A DNA stretch of 64,000 nucleotides from Lactiplantibacillus mudanjiangensis (GTDB taxonomy: Bacteria; Bacillota; Bacilli; Lactobacillales; Lactobacillaceae). A program made the translations under genes and the position numbers. The stretch spans positions 310,001 to 374,000 of the forward strand of contig NZ_BJDY01000007.1 in assembly GCF_005405385.1 (NCBI RefSeq). Reading direction: 5' to 3'. The notes under the pieces were generated by a model that was not told the DNA's origin, ran no database searches, and was given only the letters and a program-made list of their open reading frames with translations. Positions 53,405 to 62,109 of this stretch are shown here, piece by piece (within the stretch, counting starts at the first letter, position 1; every line of letters begins with the position of its first letter).

Positions 53405-55411
53405 TTAAGCCGCTTGTTCACCTAGATGTTTCTTCTTTGGAGCCGTTTTAACGTTTTTCACATCAGCATCCGAGAAACCAAACATGTACGTCAACGTGAA
53501 GGAGACGATAATATCTGCAATCGAGGCAATCCAGAAGCCCCAGAAACTAAAGTCGAGGCCTTTCGGGTTAACGAAGGACGTAAATCCGATTAAAGAACCG
53601 GCAAAGCCCCACATATTGACATGCATTAGCCCCGTTAAGAACCCACCAACGGCACCACCGATACTAGCAGTGACGAACGCGCGACCATACTTCAAGTTAA
53701 TCCCATACATCGCCGGTTCCGTTACGCCAGAGAAAGCTGAGATTGTTGCTGGCCAGGCTAATTCTTTGATGCTGGCAACTTTAGATTTCATCGCAATGGC
53801 CAAGACCGCACCACCTTGTGCAACCATGGTAGCGGACACAATCGCATTCAAATAACTGTGGCCGGTTGTGGCAATATCGTTGGCCACAATTGGAATAATC
53901 GCCCAATGTAATCCAAAGATAACCAATACTTGGTAGAAGCCCCCAATGATCAAACCAGAAATGGCTGGACTAAGTTGGTAAATCTTCACAATCCCCAAGG
54001 CCAAGGCACTTGAAAGTGCGGTGATAATTGGCCCAAGGAAAAGCAAAATTGCACCGGAAATTAAAACGACTTCTAGTAATGGGACAAAGATCATTCGTAA
54101 AACGGTTGGAATCACGCGTTTGAGCCATGGTTCCAGTTTAGACGCTAACCAAGCACCCGCAATCATCGGGAAGATGGAATAGGTATAAGAAGCCACATGA
54201 ACAGGTAAACCGAAGAAGTTGGCATTAATGCCCATGCCCAACAAATGACTCGTGACCTTACCAGTCGTTGCGATCCCAACAATCGCCGGATATGTTAAGA
54301 CCCCACCAACAATTCCCATAATAATCGGGTCGGACCCCAATTTCTTCGCGGCTGTAAATCCAACAAAGATTGGTAGGAAGTAAAAGACTGAATCACCCAT
54401 GGCATTAATGATCACATAGGTTGGCGTAGTTGCTGAAACCACTTTAAATGAGGTCAATAACGCTAAGACCCCTTTTAAGATCCCAGAAGCTGCTAACAAC
54501 CCAATAACCGGAATCATAGACCCGGTAATCACACCGATTAAAGCACTAAAACTGTGCTTAACCTTCTGCCAAGGTGTCATCTTCTTCCAAGCAGCTTTAT
54601 TGGCTTCTTTTTCTGATGCAATTGCAGATGCATCATCATCACCAAAACCAGGGCCCAGTTGCTTAACGACCGCATCGTACACATCAGTAACGGCTGGACC
54701 GATAACCACTTGATATTGACCCCCGGCTTTAGCAATATCGATGACACCTTTTAAGTTCCGAATCGTGTCATCGTTAGCTTTGCCATCATCTTTCAAATAG
54801 AAGCGGACTCGCGTGATGCAATGAATCACACTTTTTACATTACCAGCCCCACCAACATTCTCAATAATTTGCGTTGCTAACTGGTCATACTTACCACCAC
54901 CGGTTGACGCTGGCTTTGCCGCAACGGTCGTTGGTTCAGTAACCGAATCTTTGACCTCAACATCGGCCCCAACATCACCGGCTTTAATTGGGCCAACTTT
55001 AGCGGTTAAACTTGCCACCGTTTCACCTGAATTGGTGACTGCCATAATCACGGTAGTTCGTTTACCCGCGTCAACGATCGCGGCTAAATCCATCTGGCCA
55101 ATCTCATCGCCAGCGTTCACTTCATCGCCGACTTTAATAGTTAACTTAAACGGTGGCTTATCTTTAAGCTCCACCGTATCAATCCCCAAGTGAACCAAAA
55201 TTTCTAACCCAGCCGCAGTGGTAAACCCAATTGCATGTAGCGTTGCGGCCACCATTGTGACCTTACCGGCTGCTGGTGCGACAATCTGACCATTGGTTGG
55301 CGCAACCCCCAAACCTTCGCCCATCATACCTTGTGAAAACACTGGATCTTGAACTTCTGACAGTGGCATAATTGTCCCAGTCACTGGTGATAATAATTGC
55401 ACTCGTTTCAT
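53405..55411 (-). CDS. PTS beta-glucoside/sucrose-class EIIABC
   Basis: 668-residue fused transporter with the order EIIA-EIIB-EIIC. The EIIA (Glc type, about 1-150) has LEILVHLGIDTVEL with the phospho-His. A linker rich in Ala, Thr and Val follows, then EIIB (about 180-260) with Cys in IHCITRVRFYLKDD, and EIIC (about 285-650) with ten or so helices and a SATISAFSGVTEPAMYGINL-type loop. The class covers sucrose, trehalose and beta-glucosides. The usual order is B-C-A, so EIIA at the N-terminus is a less common variant. No phospho-glycosidase or antiterminator gene is adjacent. Confidence 0.9.
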   Translation of the reverse strand: MKRVQLLSPVTGTIMPLSEVQDPVFSQGMMGEGLGVAPTNGQIVAPAAGKVTMVAATLHAIGFTTAAGLEILVHLGIDTVELKDKPPFKLTIKVGDEVNAGDEIGQMDLAAIVDAGKRTTVIMAVTNSGETVASLTAKVGPIKAGDVGADVEVKDSVTEPTTVAAKPASTGGGKYDQLATQIIENVGGAGNVKSVIHCITRVRFYLKDDGKANDDTIRNLKGVIDIAKAGGQYQVVIGPAVTDVYDAVVKQLGPGFGDDDASAIASEKEANKAAWKKMTPWQKVKHSFSALIGVITGSMIPVIGLLAASGILKGVLALLTSFKVVSATTPTYVIINAMGDSVFYFLPIFVGFTAAKKLGSDPIIMGIVGGVLTYPAIVGIATTGKVTSHLLGMGINANFFGLPVHVASYTYSIFPMIAGAWLASKLEPWLKRVIPTVLRMIFVPLLEVVLISGAILLFLGPIITALSSALALGIVKIYQLSPAISGLIIGGFYQVLVIFGLHWAIIPIVANDIATTGHSYLNAIVSATMVAQGGAVLAIAMKSKVASIKELAWPATISAFSGVTEPAMYGINLKYGRAFVTASIGGAVGGFLTGLMHVNMWGFAGSLIGFTSFVNPKGLDFSFWGFWIASIADIIVSFTLTYMFGFSDADVKNVKTAPKKKHLGEQAA

Positions 55412-55550
55412 CGCGATTTCCCCCTTTATCTGTCGCGTAAACGCATTCTAAATAATGAACGATCAAAAATAATAGCAGGATGCTTGATGATTATGGAATA
55501 AATGTAAACCATCCTTACTGGTCAACAATCACCGCCTCCCTCAGCTTCAA

Positions 55551-55568
55551 AATAAACCGTTTTCATTG
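55551..55568 (-). promoter_or_regulatory. cre-like site upstream of EIIABC
   Basis: ATGAAAACGGTTTATT on the minus strand agrees with the cre consensus except for A instead of C near its 3' end. It lies about 145 nt upstream of the gene. Bases 55412-55550 contain no recognised RAT-type antiterminator target. Confidence 0.45.
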
Positions 55569-55666
55569 ATCACGTTCATCGTACCTGCGTCTACTTTTAC
55601 CGTCAAATAAAGGCACGCTATTTGTTCGTTCATATCTCAATTATAATAGTCAATTAATTAATTAAA

Positions 55667-56314
55667 CTAAAGAGCTAAGCGCTGGCCAGCGAGAAATGAA
55701 GCCTTAAAATCAGCCGTTGTTTTGACTTGTTTACCAAAATCAACCACCAGCGCATGTGCCTCCCAGGCCGTGGCCAAATCAGGTTGCCAGCTTTGCTGCA
55801 ACTGTGCTTGTGCGGCCATATACTGACGCGGTAATGGCTGTTCCAGCCAAGTCAATAACCGCCGCAAATATGTATCCACAATAATGGTTGGATTATGAAA
55901 GACATACATTGAAAAGTAATCGGCGGTTTCATCGCCAATACCAGGCAACGCCTTGAGCTCTTGACGTAATTGATCAGCCGGCAATGCCCGCAAAGTAGTC
56001 AAATTAAACTCATATTGGGCGGTCCAGCGTGCCAAACTTTGTAAAGTCGGCACTTTACGTGTGTAAAATCCGGCCGGTCGCACTAGCGCCGTTAAGTCGG
56101 CCGATGATAATTGCAATAAGGCTTGTGGCTCAAATTGAGTCGCTCGTTTCAAATTCATTAAGGCATAATCAACATTGCGCCAGTTAGTATTTTGAACCAA
56201 CACGCCACCCCATAAGATTTCCCAAGGTGTTTCAGCTGGCGCGATACCAGCTGTCAACCAGTGACGCGGCCCCATTTCACTTAACATCGTTTGATATAAT
56301 TCAGTAATCGTCAT
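55667..56314 (-). CDS. HhH-GPD family DNA glycosylase-like protein
   Basis: 215-residue protein of the endonuclease III superfamily. The N-terminal segment TPWEILWGGVLVQNTNWRNV is of the family Q-N/T type, the helix-hairpin-helix is LKALPGIGDETADYF and the catalytic Asp is in TIIVDTYLRRLL. The lysine of bifunctional lyases (GVGRKTA) is Glu here, and the four C-terminal iron-sulfur cysteines are absent. So it would be a monofunctional base-excision glycosylase with another substrate, possibly alkylated bases. AAAGGAG precedes the ATG. Confidence 0.8.
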   Translation of the reverse strand: MTITELYQTMLSEMGPRHWLTAGIAPAETPWEILWGGVLVQNTNWRNVDYALMNLKRATQFEPQALLQLSSADLTALVRPAGFYTRKVPTLQSLARWTAQYEFNLTTLRALPADQLRQELKALPGIGDETADYFSMYVFHNPTIIVDTYLRRLLTWLEQPLPRQYMAAQAQLQQSWQPDLATAWEAHALVVDFGKQVKTTADFKASFLAGQRLAL

Positions 56315-56392
56315 TTATTCAGGTCTCCTTTACAGTTGTCATCAAAAGCTTACCTTAACGAGCTGATTAAGTGGGATTAAAAGTTTGCATAA

Positions 56393-56432
56393 AAAATGAG
56401 GGCGACGACAATTGTCGTGACCCTCATTTTGA
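56393..56432 (-). terminator. terminator of the 56478 gene run
   Basis: AAAATGAGGG-CACGAC-AATTGTCGT-CCCTCATTTT stem, minus-strand T6 following. Confidence 0.85.
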
Positions 56433-56477
56433 TGTTTGATGATTTTTTTAAACGGGTGTTAGTCACCCACTCTGGTT

Positions 56478-56720
56478 TTAGCTACGTTGAACGGTCAATA
56501 CAATGTCGGCCTTTTTATTAGCTGGCTTAACGGTTTCTTGATAGTTTAAATCAGCATCGTCAAATAATTTTTTGATTTCGGTATTCACTAGATCCAAGGC
56601 CCGTGTATCACCGTTTTGTTGGCGAATATAGACCACGTATTGATCTGGTTGTTCTTCCAAATCATAGTCAACATCTTCATCGTTTAAAATCACATAGATT
56701 AACTTACGTTCTTTGTTCAT
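56478..56720 (-). CDS. 80-residue uncharacterised protein
   Basis: Small soluble protein beginning MNKERKLIYVILNDEDVDYD, with a strand, an acidic stretch and helical C-terminal half (LDLVNTEIKKLFDDADLNYQ). No recognised domain. GAGGGGTAA is a good ribosome site. It lies 26 nt downstream of the FMN reductase gene and likely shares its transcript. Confidence 0.65.
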   Translation of the reverse strand: MNKERKLIYVILNDEDVDYDLEEQPDQYVVYIRQQNGDTRALDLVNTEIKKLFDDADLNYQETVKPANKKADIVLTVQRS

Positions 56721-56746
56721 CCGAAATTACCCCTCAACTATTATTT

Positions 56747-57304
56747 TTATGCTTCTTTAATCCGTGCTAATTCATGGACAAATTTTAAGTAATTCTGCAC
56801 ACATCGATCTAACCCAGCAACCGTTGTTTGATCAATCAAATCACCGTTATTATCAAACTTATTTTGAACGGTACTCATCAAAAACTCGTTACCTGGTAAC
56901 GTGCGCGCAGCAACGCCAGGTGCATCCAAAATTTGTCGTAACATACCCTGTGCGCGGACAGTTCCTAATGGTCCCATGGTTGCCCCGATAATCATCGCCG
57001 GCTTGCCTTTCAGTGGATGTTCCACTCGCGATAACCAATCAATCGCATTTGCCAAGACGCCGGGAATCCCACGATTATACTCTGGTGTGACAAAAATCAC
57101 GCCATCAGCAGTTGTAATCAGCTTTTTAAATTCGGTTACCACCTCAGGGGCTTCTAATTCGATATCTTGATCATAAAATGGCAAGGTTGCTAAATCTGGA
57201 ATGACGACGTCAATTTGATCAATATACCGTCGTTGCACAAACTTAGCTAATTGTTGGTTGTAAGATGCTTTTCGGATACTCCCAACGAGAGCCACAATTT
57301 TCAT
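56747..57304 (-). CDS. NADPH-dependent FMN reductase (azoreductase-like)
   Basis: 185-residue flavodoxin-fold enzyme. MKIVALVGSIRKASYNQQLA is the FMN-binding start, VIFVTPEYNRGIPGVLANAI, with the PEYN motif, is the second signature and HPLKGKPAMIIGATMGPLGT the third. It reduces FMN or quinone/azo compounds with NAD(P)H. ATG at 57304 has AAGGAGG 7 nt upstream; the frame extends to 57379 without a site. A cre-like sequence (TTGAAACCGGTTCCGC on the minus strand, one mismatch) lies at 57365-57380. Confidence 0.9.
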   Translation of the reverse strand: MKIVALVGSIRKASYNQQLAKFVQRRYIDQIDVVIPDLATLPFYDQDIELEAPEVVTEFKKLITTADGVIFVTPEYNRGIPGVLANAIDWLSRVEHPLKGKPAMIIGATMGPLGTVRAQGMLRQILDAPGVAARTLPGNEFLMSTVQNKFDNNGDLIDQTTVAGLDRCVQNYLKFVHELARIKEA

Positions 57305-57537
57305 GCGCGAACCCTCCTTTAAGCTCGTTATTAACCTAAGTATACCAGTTTTTTTGAATATCAGCGGAACCGGTTTCAAGTTTACAAAAACTTTTAATCA
57401 TTTTTCAGTTTAACCAGTATGCCGATCAATCAATACCAAGGTTTCTTAACTTTTTCCAAAACTACCACCCTCAGCTTCTCCCGCTCTCGACCAGTCTGTT
57501 ATACTACATGATAGAGAATTTGATCGGGGGTTTTAAT

Positions 57538-58788
57538 GTGTATTATCGTGGTGAAACGCTAGATTTTGTGAATATGCTTCTCACTGAAACCACTGTCCCA
57601 TTAATGCGGGCACGGTTGGTTTTTACTAGTAATCTCGACATCGAACGGCTAAAAGCCGCGGTGCTAGCTTCAGCCCAAATCGTCCCCGAAATTTTTGCCC
57701 ATTATCAAGGTGAACGTAATCGGTTCGAAGTGACGACCCAACAAGTCGATGACCTCGTCATTGAAACCCAAAGTCCTTACAGTCCCGAGAACTTTGATTT
57801 TGACTTCAGCACGGGACCACAATTACGCCTATTCGTCATTCATCATGATCAATATGATGTCTTGCAAGCCTTTATGAGCCACTTATTGACTGACAGTGTC
57901 GGTTTTAAGGAATATCTCTATCTATTGGCCAAAGCATATAATAACGACGATCTGACAACCTTACAAAATGAACGCCGGTTACGTCCGATCATTACCAAGT
58001 TACAACACCAACGGCAACGTCCCCGTACTCACCATCAGTTGCCGGGAACGCCGGTTAAACTACCACATTACCAAGGCATTAACTTGCGCCACATCGGCCA
58101 TATTATGTTGACAAGTAAGCAATTTATGCAAGTCCGCCGAATCGCAAAAGCACAGGATGTTGGTATTAGTGAAGCCATCTTAGCGGCTTACGCTAAAGCG
58201 TTGCAAGTTCTGACTGGACATACCACCATCACGTTGCCATATCCGATTAATTTTCGGCATTTTACACCAACCGATGATGGCACAACTCGTATTGCCAATC
58301 TAACGGCAATGGTCTACTTAAATATTCAAGTCCCAGTTGACGAGCCTTTTAATACCTTGGTTCAACATGTCCACGCCTTGCTGGCAACCGAACGAACGCA
58401 AGCGGTTTTCCTATCACGACTCGTTAACTTACAAAAGATGAACCATACGATGCCGGTTGGCGTCATGCGTAAGTTCACCCGTCGCTGGCTGGCTCAGCAA
58501 CCGTTAACCTATACTAACTTTGGCGTCATTGACCAACAGCGCCTACAATTTCACGGTCTCACCGTTGCTAACTGTGTCTTCTCGGGCGCCTTTCAACCAA
58601 CACCAGCAATGGAAATTGCCGCAAGTACTTTTGCCGGGACTTGCACCTTGAGTTTTAACAGTATTGGCTCTGAACGTGATTATCAACTTGGTATGAAAAT
58701 TTTAGAAAATATCCAAGCTCAATTACTCGTCTGGTCACAAACAACCTCTACGACGGCCACAGCTGCTGTCGCTAATGATGCCCACTAA
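57538..58788 (+). CDS. free-standing condensation-domain-like acyltransferase
   Basis: About 416 residues, resembling the condensation/CoA-dependent acyltransferase superfamily (NRPS condensation domains, PapA, WES). The first domain has the active-site-like motif AFMSHLLTDSVGFKEYL, where HLLTD stands for HHxxxDG (first His replaced by Ser, Gly by Ser). The second has LTYTNFGVIDQQRL and SFNSIGSERDYQ near the C-terminus. No adenylation or carrier domain is present. GTG at 57538 with GGGGG 5-7 nt upstream is chosen; an ATG at 57508 lies close to the TATACT box. Substrate unknown; it might O- or N-acylate a lipid or small molecule. Confidence 0.62.
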   Translation: MYYRGETLDFVNMLLTETTVPLMRARLVFTSNLDIERLKAAVLASAQIVPEIFAHYQGERNRFEVTTQQVDDLVIETQSPYSPENFDFDFSTGPQLRLFVIHHDQYDVLQAFMSHLLTDSVGFKEYLYLLAKAYNNDDLTTLQNERRLRPIITKLQHQRQRPRTHHQLPGTPVKLPHYQGINLRHIGHIMLTSKQFMQVRRIAKAQDVGISEAILAAYAKALQVLTGHTTITLPYPINFRHFTPTDDGTTRIANLTAMVYLNIQVPVDEPFNTLVQHVHALLATERTQAVFLSRLVNLQKMNHTMPVGVMRKFTRRWLAQQPLTYTNFGVIDQQRLQFHGLTVANCVFSGAFQPTPAMEIAASTFAGTCTLSFNSIGSERDYQLGMKILENIQAQLLVWSQTTSTTATAAVANDAH

Positions 58789-58911
58789 CCGACTGGTGCG
58801 CTGGCAAATTGCCGACGCATCAGTTTTTGTCTGGCTGGCGTTTCTAAATTGGAATCTTTCTAAAAAGTGTGGTTTAATAGGGGTGAATCTTAGCAAAGGA
58901 GGGACCGCATC

Positions 58912-59394
58912 GTGGCAACAGATATGTTAAATCAAGCGATCCAACAGTTAAAAGACCACAAAATTCGGGTCACACCGCAGCGGCAAATTATTTTGACCTA
59001 TCTGGTCACTCATCATAATCATCCATCGGTGGAAACGATCTACCAAGCACTCGATACACAATTGCCAAATTTGAGTTTGGCTACTGTGTACAACACATTA
59101 AAGTTATTTGTCGATCTCGGTATCGTAATCGAATTACAAAATGGCGATGCCGGCACCCATTACGACTTCTTCGGTCGTCCTCATTATCATGTAGTTTGTG
59201 AAAATTGCGGCAAAATTACGGATGTCTTTGAGCCTGATTTACGTGACGTGGATGCCAAAGCCGCTGAATTATCTGGCTATCTCGTCACCAGTCATAACAT
59301 GGAAGTTTATGGACTCTGTCCAGACTGTCAAAAATTACTCGGTGTCACTAAAGTTGCTGACTTAAAACGACTTAATTTAAAACATGCTGACTAA
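58912..59394 (+). CDS. perR: Fur-family peroxide-responsive regulator (PerR-like)
   Basis: 160-residue dimeric metalloregulator. Winged helix IRVTPQRQIILTYLVTHHNH and SLATVYNTLKLFVDLGIVIE, and structural zinc cysteine pairs CENC and CPDC. The regulatory-site residues DFFGRPHYHVVCENC (Asp, His, His) resemble PerR more than Fur, in which Glu often replaces the Asp. It would repress peroxide-stress genes when Fe or Mn is bound. GTG start at 58912 has AGGAGG about 9 nt upstream. Its own promoter shows no clear PerR box. Confidence 0.85.
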   Translation: MATDMLNQAIQQLKDHKIRVTPQRQIILTYLVTHHNHPSVETIYQALDTQLPNLSLATVYNTLKLFVDLGIVIELQNGDAGTHYDFFGRPHYHVVCENCGKITDVFEPDLRDVDAKAAELSGYLVTSHNMEVYGLCPDCQKLLGVTKVADLKRLNLKHAD

Positions 59395-59857
59395 TTAAAG
59401 ATTAAAAGATGATTATGTCGATAGACACCGTATCAGCACTGGTTTAGTGGTTACCTGCGTCAGTCAGTGATTCTGCTGGCTGTGGGACCAGCTCCAGCCA
59501 AAGTGCGGGCTTCCACCTCGCTTTTGAGCCTAGAAAATCGCTAGTCTCAAAAGTCGTCCACATCGTAAAGTCCGGCGCCATCACTGACTGACTCCGGTTA
59601 TATCGTGGTAGTTAATTGATCTAGCAGTCACCAGTATAACCGAGAGTGAGCTCACATTGAGCCCAGCCGTGGGAAGCTCTTAGAGATTGGCGCTTTTGAA
59701 ACGCGGATTTTTGCGGTTCAAAACGACGGTTCAAACCGCTTTTTGGCTGAACCGGTCCGCCCACAGCGTTCCGGCTCAAGGTGGGCAAACGGCAGGTGGC
59801 AAAGCAAGTCTATTTTTGATCAGTGATCATTGCTAGAAAGTCACTTTCGATCTCTAG
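59391..59857. repeat. element A, copy 7 (two units)
   Basis: Left unit arms CAGTCAGTGAT and ATCACTGACTG are changed together relative to copy 2 (CAGCCAGTGAT/ATCACTGGCTG). Right unit central hairpin is shortened. Ends resemble worn forms of the terminal repeat (CTAGAGATCGAAAG on the inverted right end). Confidence 0.83.
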
Positions 59858-59871
59858 CTAACGAAGCAAAA

Positions 59872-59916
59872 AAATGGTTGATCCAGAATTTCAAATTCTG
59901 AATCAACCATTTTTGT
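59872..59916. terminator. bidirectional terminator
   Basis: AAAAATGGTTGAT-CAGAAT arms with matching ATTCTG-ATCAACCATTTTT and a short loop, next to the PLDc_N gene stop. Confidence 0.85.
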
Positions 59917-59917
59917 C

Positions 59918-60151
59918 TTAAGACTTATCTTTACTTTGACCAAACATGAAATACAGCCACGGGCCAATTGGTTGCACGAAAGCCAGTAACAACCAGCCGA
60001 GTCTATGACCACGTCGAAATGACCTGGCTCGTAACACATCTAAAACCGCTATTCCAGTTGCCGTTACTTCAAACGCCACTACCGGCGCCAAACGCTGCCG
60101 GGCCTGCCAAGACAATGGCCGTTTCATTTTCTGGTGTCGATGTCGTAACAT
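59918..60151 (-). CDS. short PLDc_N-domain membrane protein
   Basis: 77 residues with two hydrophobic helices; the second half RSFRRGHRLGWLLLAFVQPI and GPWLYFMFGQ matches the phospholipase D N-terminal (PLDc_N) domain seen in many small Firmicute membrane proteins. The first helix is basic-rich and poorly hydrophobic. ATG at 60151 has AAGGGGTGA 6 nt upstream. Function unknown; such proteins often sit near immunity or stress genes, which is not the case here. Confidence 0.6.
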   Translation of the reverse strand: MLRHRHQKMKRPLSWQARQRLAPVVAFEVTATGIAVLDVLRARSFRRGHRLGWLLLAFVQPIGPWLYFMFGQSKDKS

Positions 60152-60202
60152 ATGCAATCACCCCTTCGTTGAACTCATTATAATGTAAGCGTTATCTATA
60201 GT

Positions 60203-61048
60203 CTAATTTTCCTGAGGATGCTTTGTTAAAAACTTTGTCGAGGCAATTTTTAGCGTATCAATAATATCAGACCGTTGCAGTAATTGACGAGTAACCACCC
60301 CAACCTGCCCGTGATCAACGGTTATAATCTGATAGCTACTACTTTCTCGAATCTCATGAACTTGCGGATCAGTGCAATTAATATCATATGCAGCTGAGCC
60401 GGCAACAACATTTAAGATATGATCACCAATAACATAGCTTGTCGCAAAATGGACGTGTCCTGTAAAGACACCCCCAATATGATGGCCACGAAGCACCGAT
60501 AACAAGGCCGGCGTATTTTGCAAAATAGCATAATGCATATTTTGCATCGTTGGGCCGTCTAACGGATGATGTAAAAAAATAAACGCTCGTTTGGTTGGAG
60601 CTTGACGTAAGTGTTTACCAAGCCATTGTAGTTGTTTCTGTGCTAGCCAGCCGGCTTCAAAACCGGTTACTTTTGAATCTAAAAAATAAAAATCATTATT
60701 TCCCAATCGCATTCGACTCGCATAATACGGGCCCGGATCGGCTGGTAAATACCCAGTATAAAAGGCATTACGATCATCATGATTACCGAGGATGACCCGC
60801 ACATGACAGTTGAACTCAGCTTTCATTAAATGAACCACCGCATGGAATCGCTCATAATCATCCGCAGTTCCACCGTGCATTAAATCACCGGTAAACACAA
60901 TCAGATCTGGTTGATACGGCAGGGTTCGAATGTCTTGAATAATGGTCGTTAACTTGACCCATGGATCAATCGTTTGTTGATGGGCAGGCCTATCGCCATG
61001 GGGTGTTAGATGGGGATCAGAAATCTGAATAATATGCAATTGTTGCAT
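60203..61048 (-). CDS. calcineurin-like metallophosphoesterase (CpdA/Icc type)
   Basis: 281-residue phosphodiesterase with all metal-binding motifs: IQISDPHLT, FTGDLMHGG, ILGNHDDRNAF, FLHHPLDG and GVFTGHVHFATSY. The arrangement is that of the cyclic nucleotide phosphodiesterase class III (CpdA), though substrates vary and cAMP signalling is doubtful in lactobacilli. The ATG has GAGAAGTGATGACGC upstream. A long 5' leader is not evident; divergent from the GNAT gene at 61219. Confidence 0.88.
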   Translation of the reverse strand: MQQLHIIQISDPHLTPHGDRPAHQQTIDPWVKLTTIIQDIRTLPYQPDLIVFTGDLMHGGTADDYERFHAVVHLMKAEFNCHVRVILGNHDDRNAFYTGYLPADPGPYYASRMRLGNNDFYFLDSKVTGFEAGWLAQKQLQWLGKHLRQAPTKRAFIFLHHPLDGPTMQNMHYAILQNTPALLSVLRGHHIGGVFTGHVHFATSYVIGDHILNVVAGSAAYDINCTDPQVHEIRESSSYQIITVDHGQVGVVTRQLLQRSDIIDTLKIASTKFLTKHPQEN

Positions 61049-61218
61049 GCGTCATCACTTCTCTACACTAATATTCACCAAATGGTTGATTTAAGCATAC
61101 CGATTGGACGTAAAGTTTCCGCTAAAGATCCTGTAAAGTAACTGTAAATAATCTGTTAGTAGTACATTGGTCAAGAGTGAGCTATGATAAAGTTATCAGA
61201 CTAAAGCGAGGGATAACT

Positions 61219-61770
61219 TTGAAAAACATTTTTATGGGACCCAAGATCAACTTGGCGGTCCCCCAACCTGAAGACTTCGACGAAATAAGTGACTGGTATG
61301 CTGATGGGAACTTTGTGCGTAATCTGGACACCGCCCCAGCTCGACCGTTATCAGGCGAAGACTTAGAACAGACTTATCGCAATCTCAATCGTGAAACTGA
61401 ATTTTATTTTCATATTCGAGCCAACGACGATGACCGCTTACTAGGTTTTGTCACCCTTTACAATATTGATTGGCACAATCAACTTGGCCAGCTCGCCATT
61501 GCCATTGGTGATGCTGAAGATCGTGGTCACGGCTATGGAACCGAAGCATTAAATCTCATGCTCCATTACGGCTTTAACGAATTAAATCTGTACAAAGTTT
61601 GTTTGGATGTCATTGCAACTAACCAAAGTGCAATTGCCGTTTATCAAAATAGCGGGTTTGAATTTGAGGGGACTAATCAGCGTGCCGTCAAGCGTGACGG
61701 TCAACGGATCGACCTTTACAACATGGGCTTATTTGCCGAAGATTTTCAACCACGAATTAAATTTAATTAA
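61219..61770 (+). CDS. GNAT acetyltransferase, RimJ/spermidine type
   Basis: 183-residue N-acetyltransferase of the Acetyltransf_3 group: INLAVPQPEDFDEISDWYAD at the start, acetyl-CoA motif IAIGDAEDRGHGYGTEALNL and C-terminal INDQSAI-like ATNQSAIAVYQNSGFEFEGT. These fit RimJ/RimL or SpeG-type enzymes. TTG at 61219 has GAGGG 6-7 nt upstream and is preferred over the GTG at 61177, which lies in the probable promoter (TATGAT at 61183). Substrate unknown. Confidence 0.8.
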   Translation: MKNIFMGPKINLAVPQPEDFDEISDWYADGNFVRNLDTAPARPLSGEDLEQTYRNLNRETEFYFHIRANDDDRLLGFVTLYNIDWHNQLGQLAIAIGDAEDRGHGYGTEALNLMLHYGFNELNLYKVCLDVIATNQSAIAVYQNSGFEFEGTNQRAVKRDGQRIDLYNMGLFAEDFQPRIKFN

Positions 61771-61783
61771 TCTAGCGGCGCAA

Positions 61784-62032
61784 TTAGTTGCAGACGGTAG
61801 CGTTTGCAATTATAATAGTCGCAGATTGATAGAACGTGTAGAAACCAACTATCAATCCTTAATATTCTACAGTTTTTTGATTATTAGCGTGGTTGCTGCC
61901 ATAACTGCCGCTAATAGTCACTTTCATTCATAGACTCCCCCAAGTCTGATGAATGGGGTTCATCAAAGCCCCCACTTTGATGTTTCCTACTCCTTGACCA
62001 CTGCATCCCCTGATGTGGTGGCTTTTTTATTG
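61784..62032 (+). other. candidate small RNA or small hydrophobic peptide gene
   Basis: A near-consensus promoter, TTGCAG at 61784-61789, 17-nt spacer, TATAAT at 61807-61812, is followed about 210 nt later by a terminator (CCACTGCATC-CCCT-GATGTGGTGG, T6). Within is a frame from a TTG near 61827 to 61933: MIERVETNYQSLIFYSFLII, SVVAAITAANSHFHS, one hydrophobic helix, but no ribosome site. A further hairpin CATCAAAG-CCCCCA-CTTTGATG lies between. Size and layout recall type I toxin loci, or a regulatory RNA; not assigned. Confidence 0.45.
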
Positions 62033-62044
62033 AGCAAAACTAAA

Positions 62045-62100
62045 TCCGACTGGTGACCCCCGCTACTGTCACCAGTAACGCGACCACCACCCGGATTTAA
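62045..62100 (-). terminator. lrgA terminator
   Basis: Long stem on the minus strand, with AAATCCG and CGGATTT at its base and ACTGGTGA/TCACCAGT inside, followed by AGTTTT. Confidence 0.6.
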
Positions 62101-62109
62101 TTGGTGCGA

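Noticed and set aside
55412-55660. RAT/antiterminator site before the PTS EIIABC gene
   Set aside because: No antiterminator hairpin pair is visible and no BglG-type gene is adjacent.
61607-61933. A 108-codon plus-strand frame
   Set aside because: Its first half is antiframe of the GNAT gene; only the last 35 codons lie in independent sequence and are treated as a candidate small gene.
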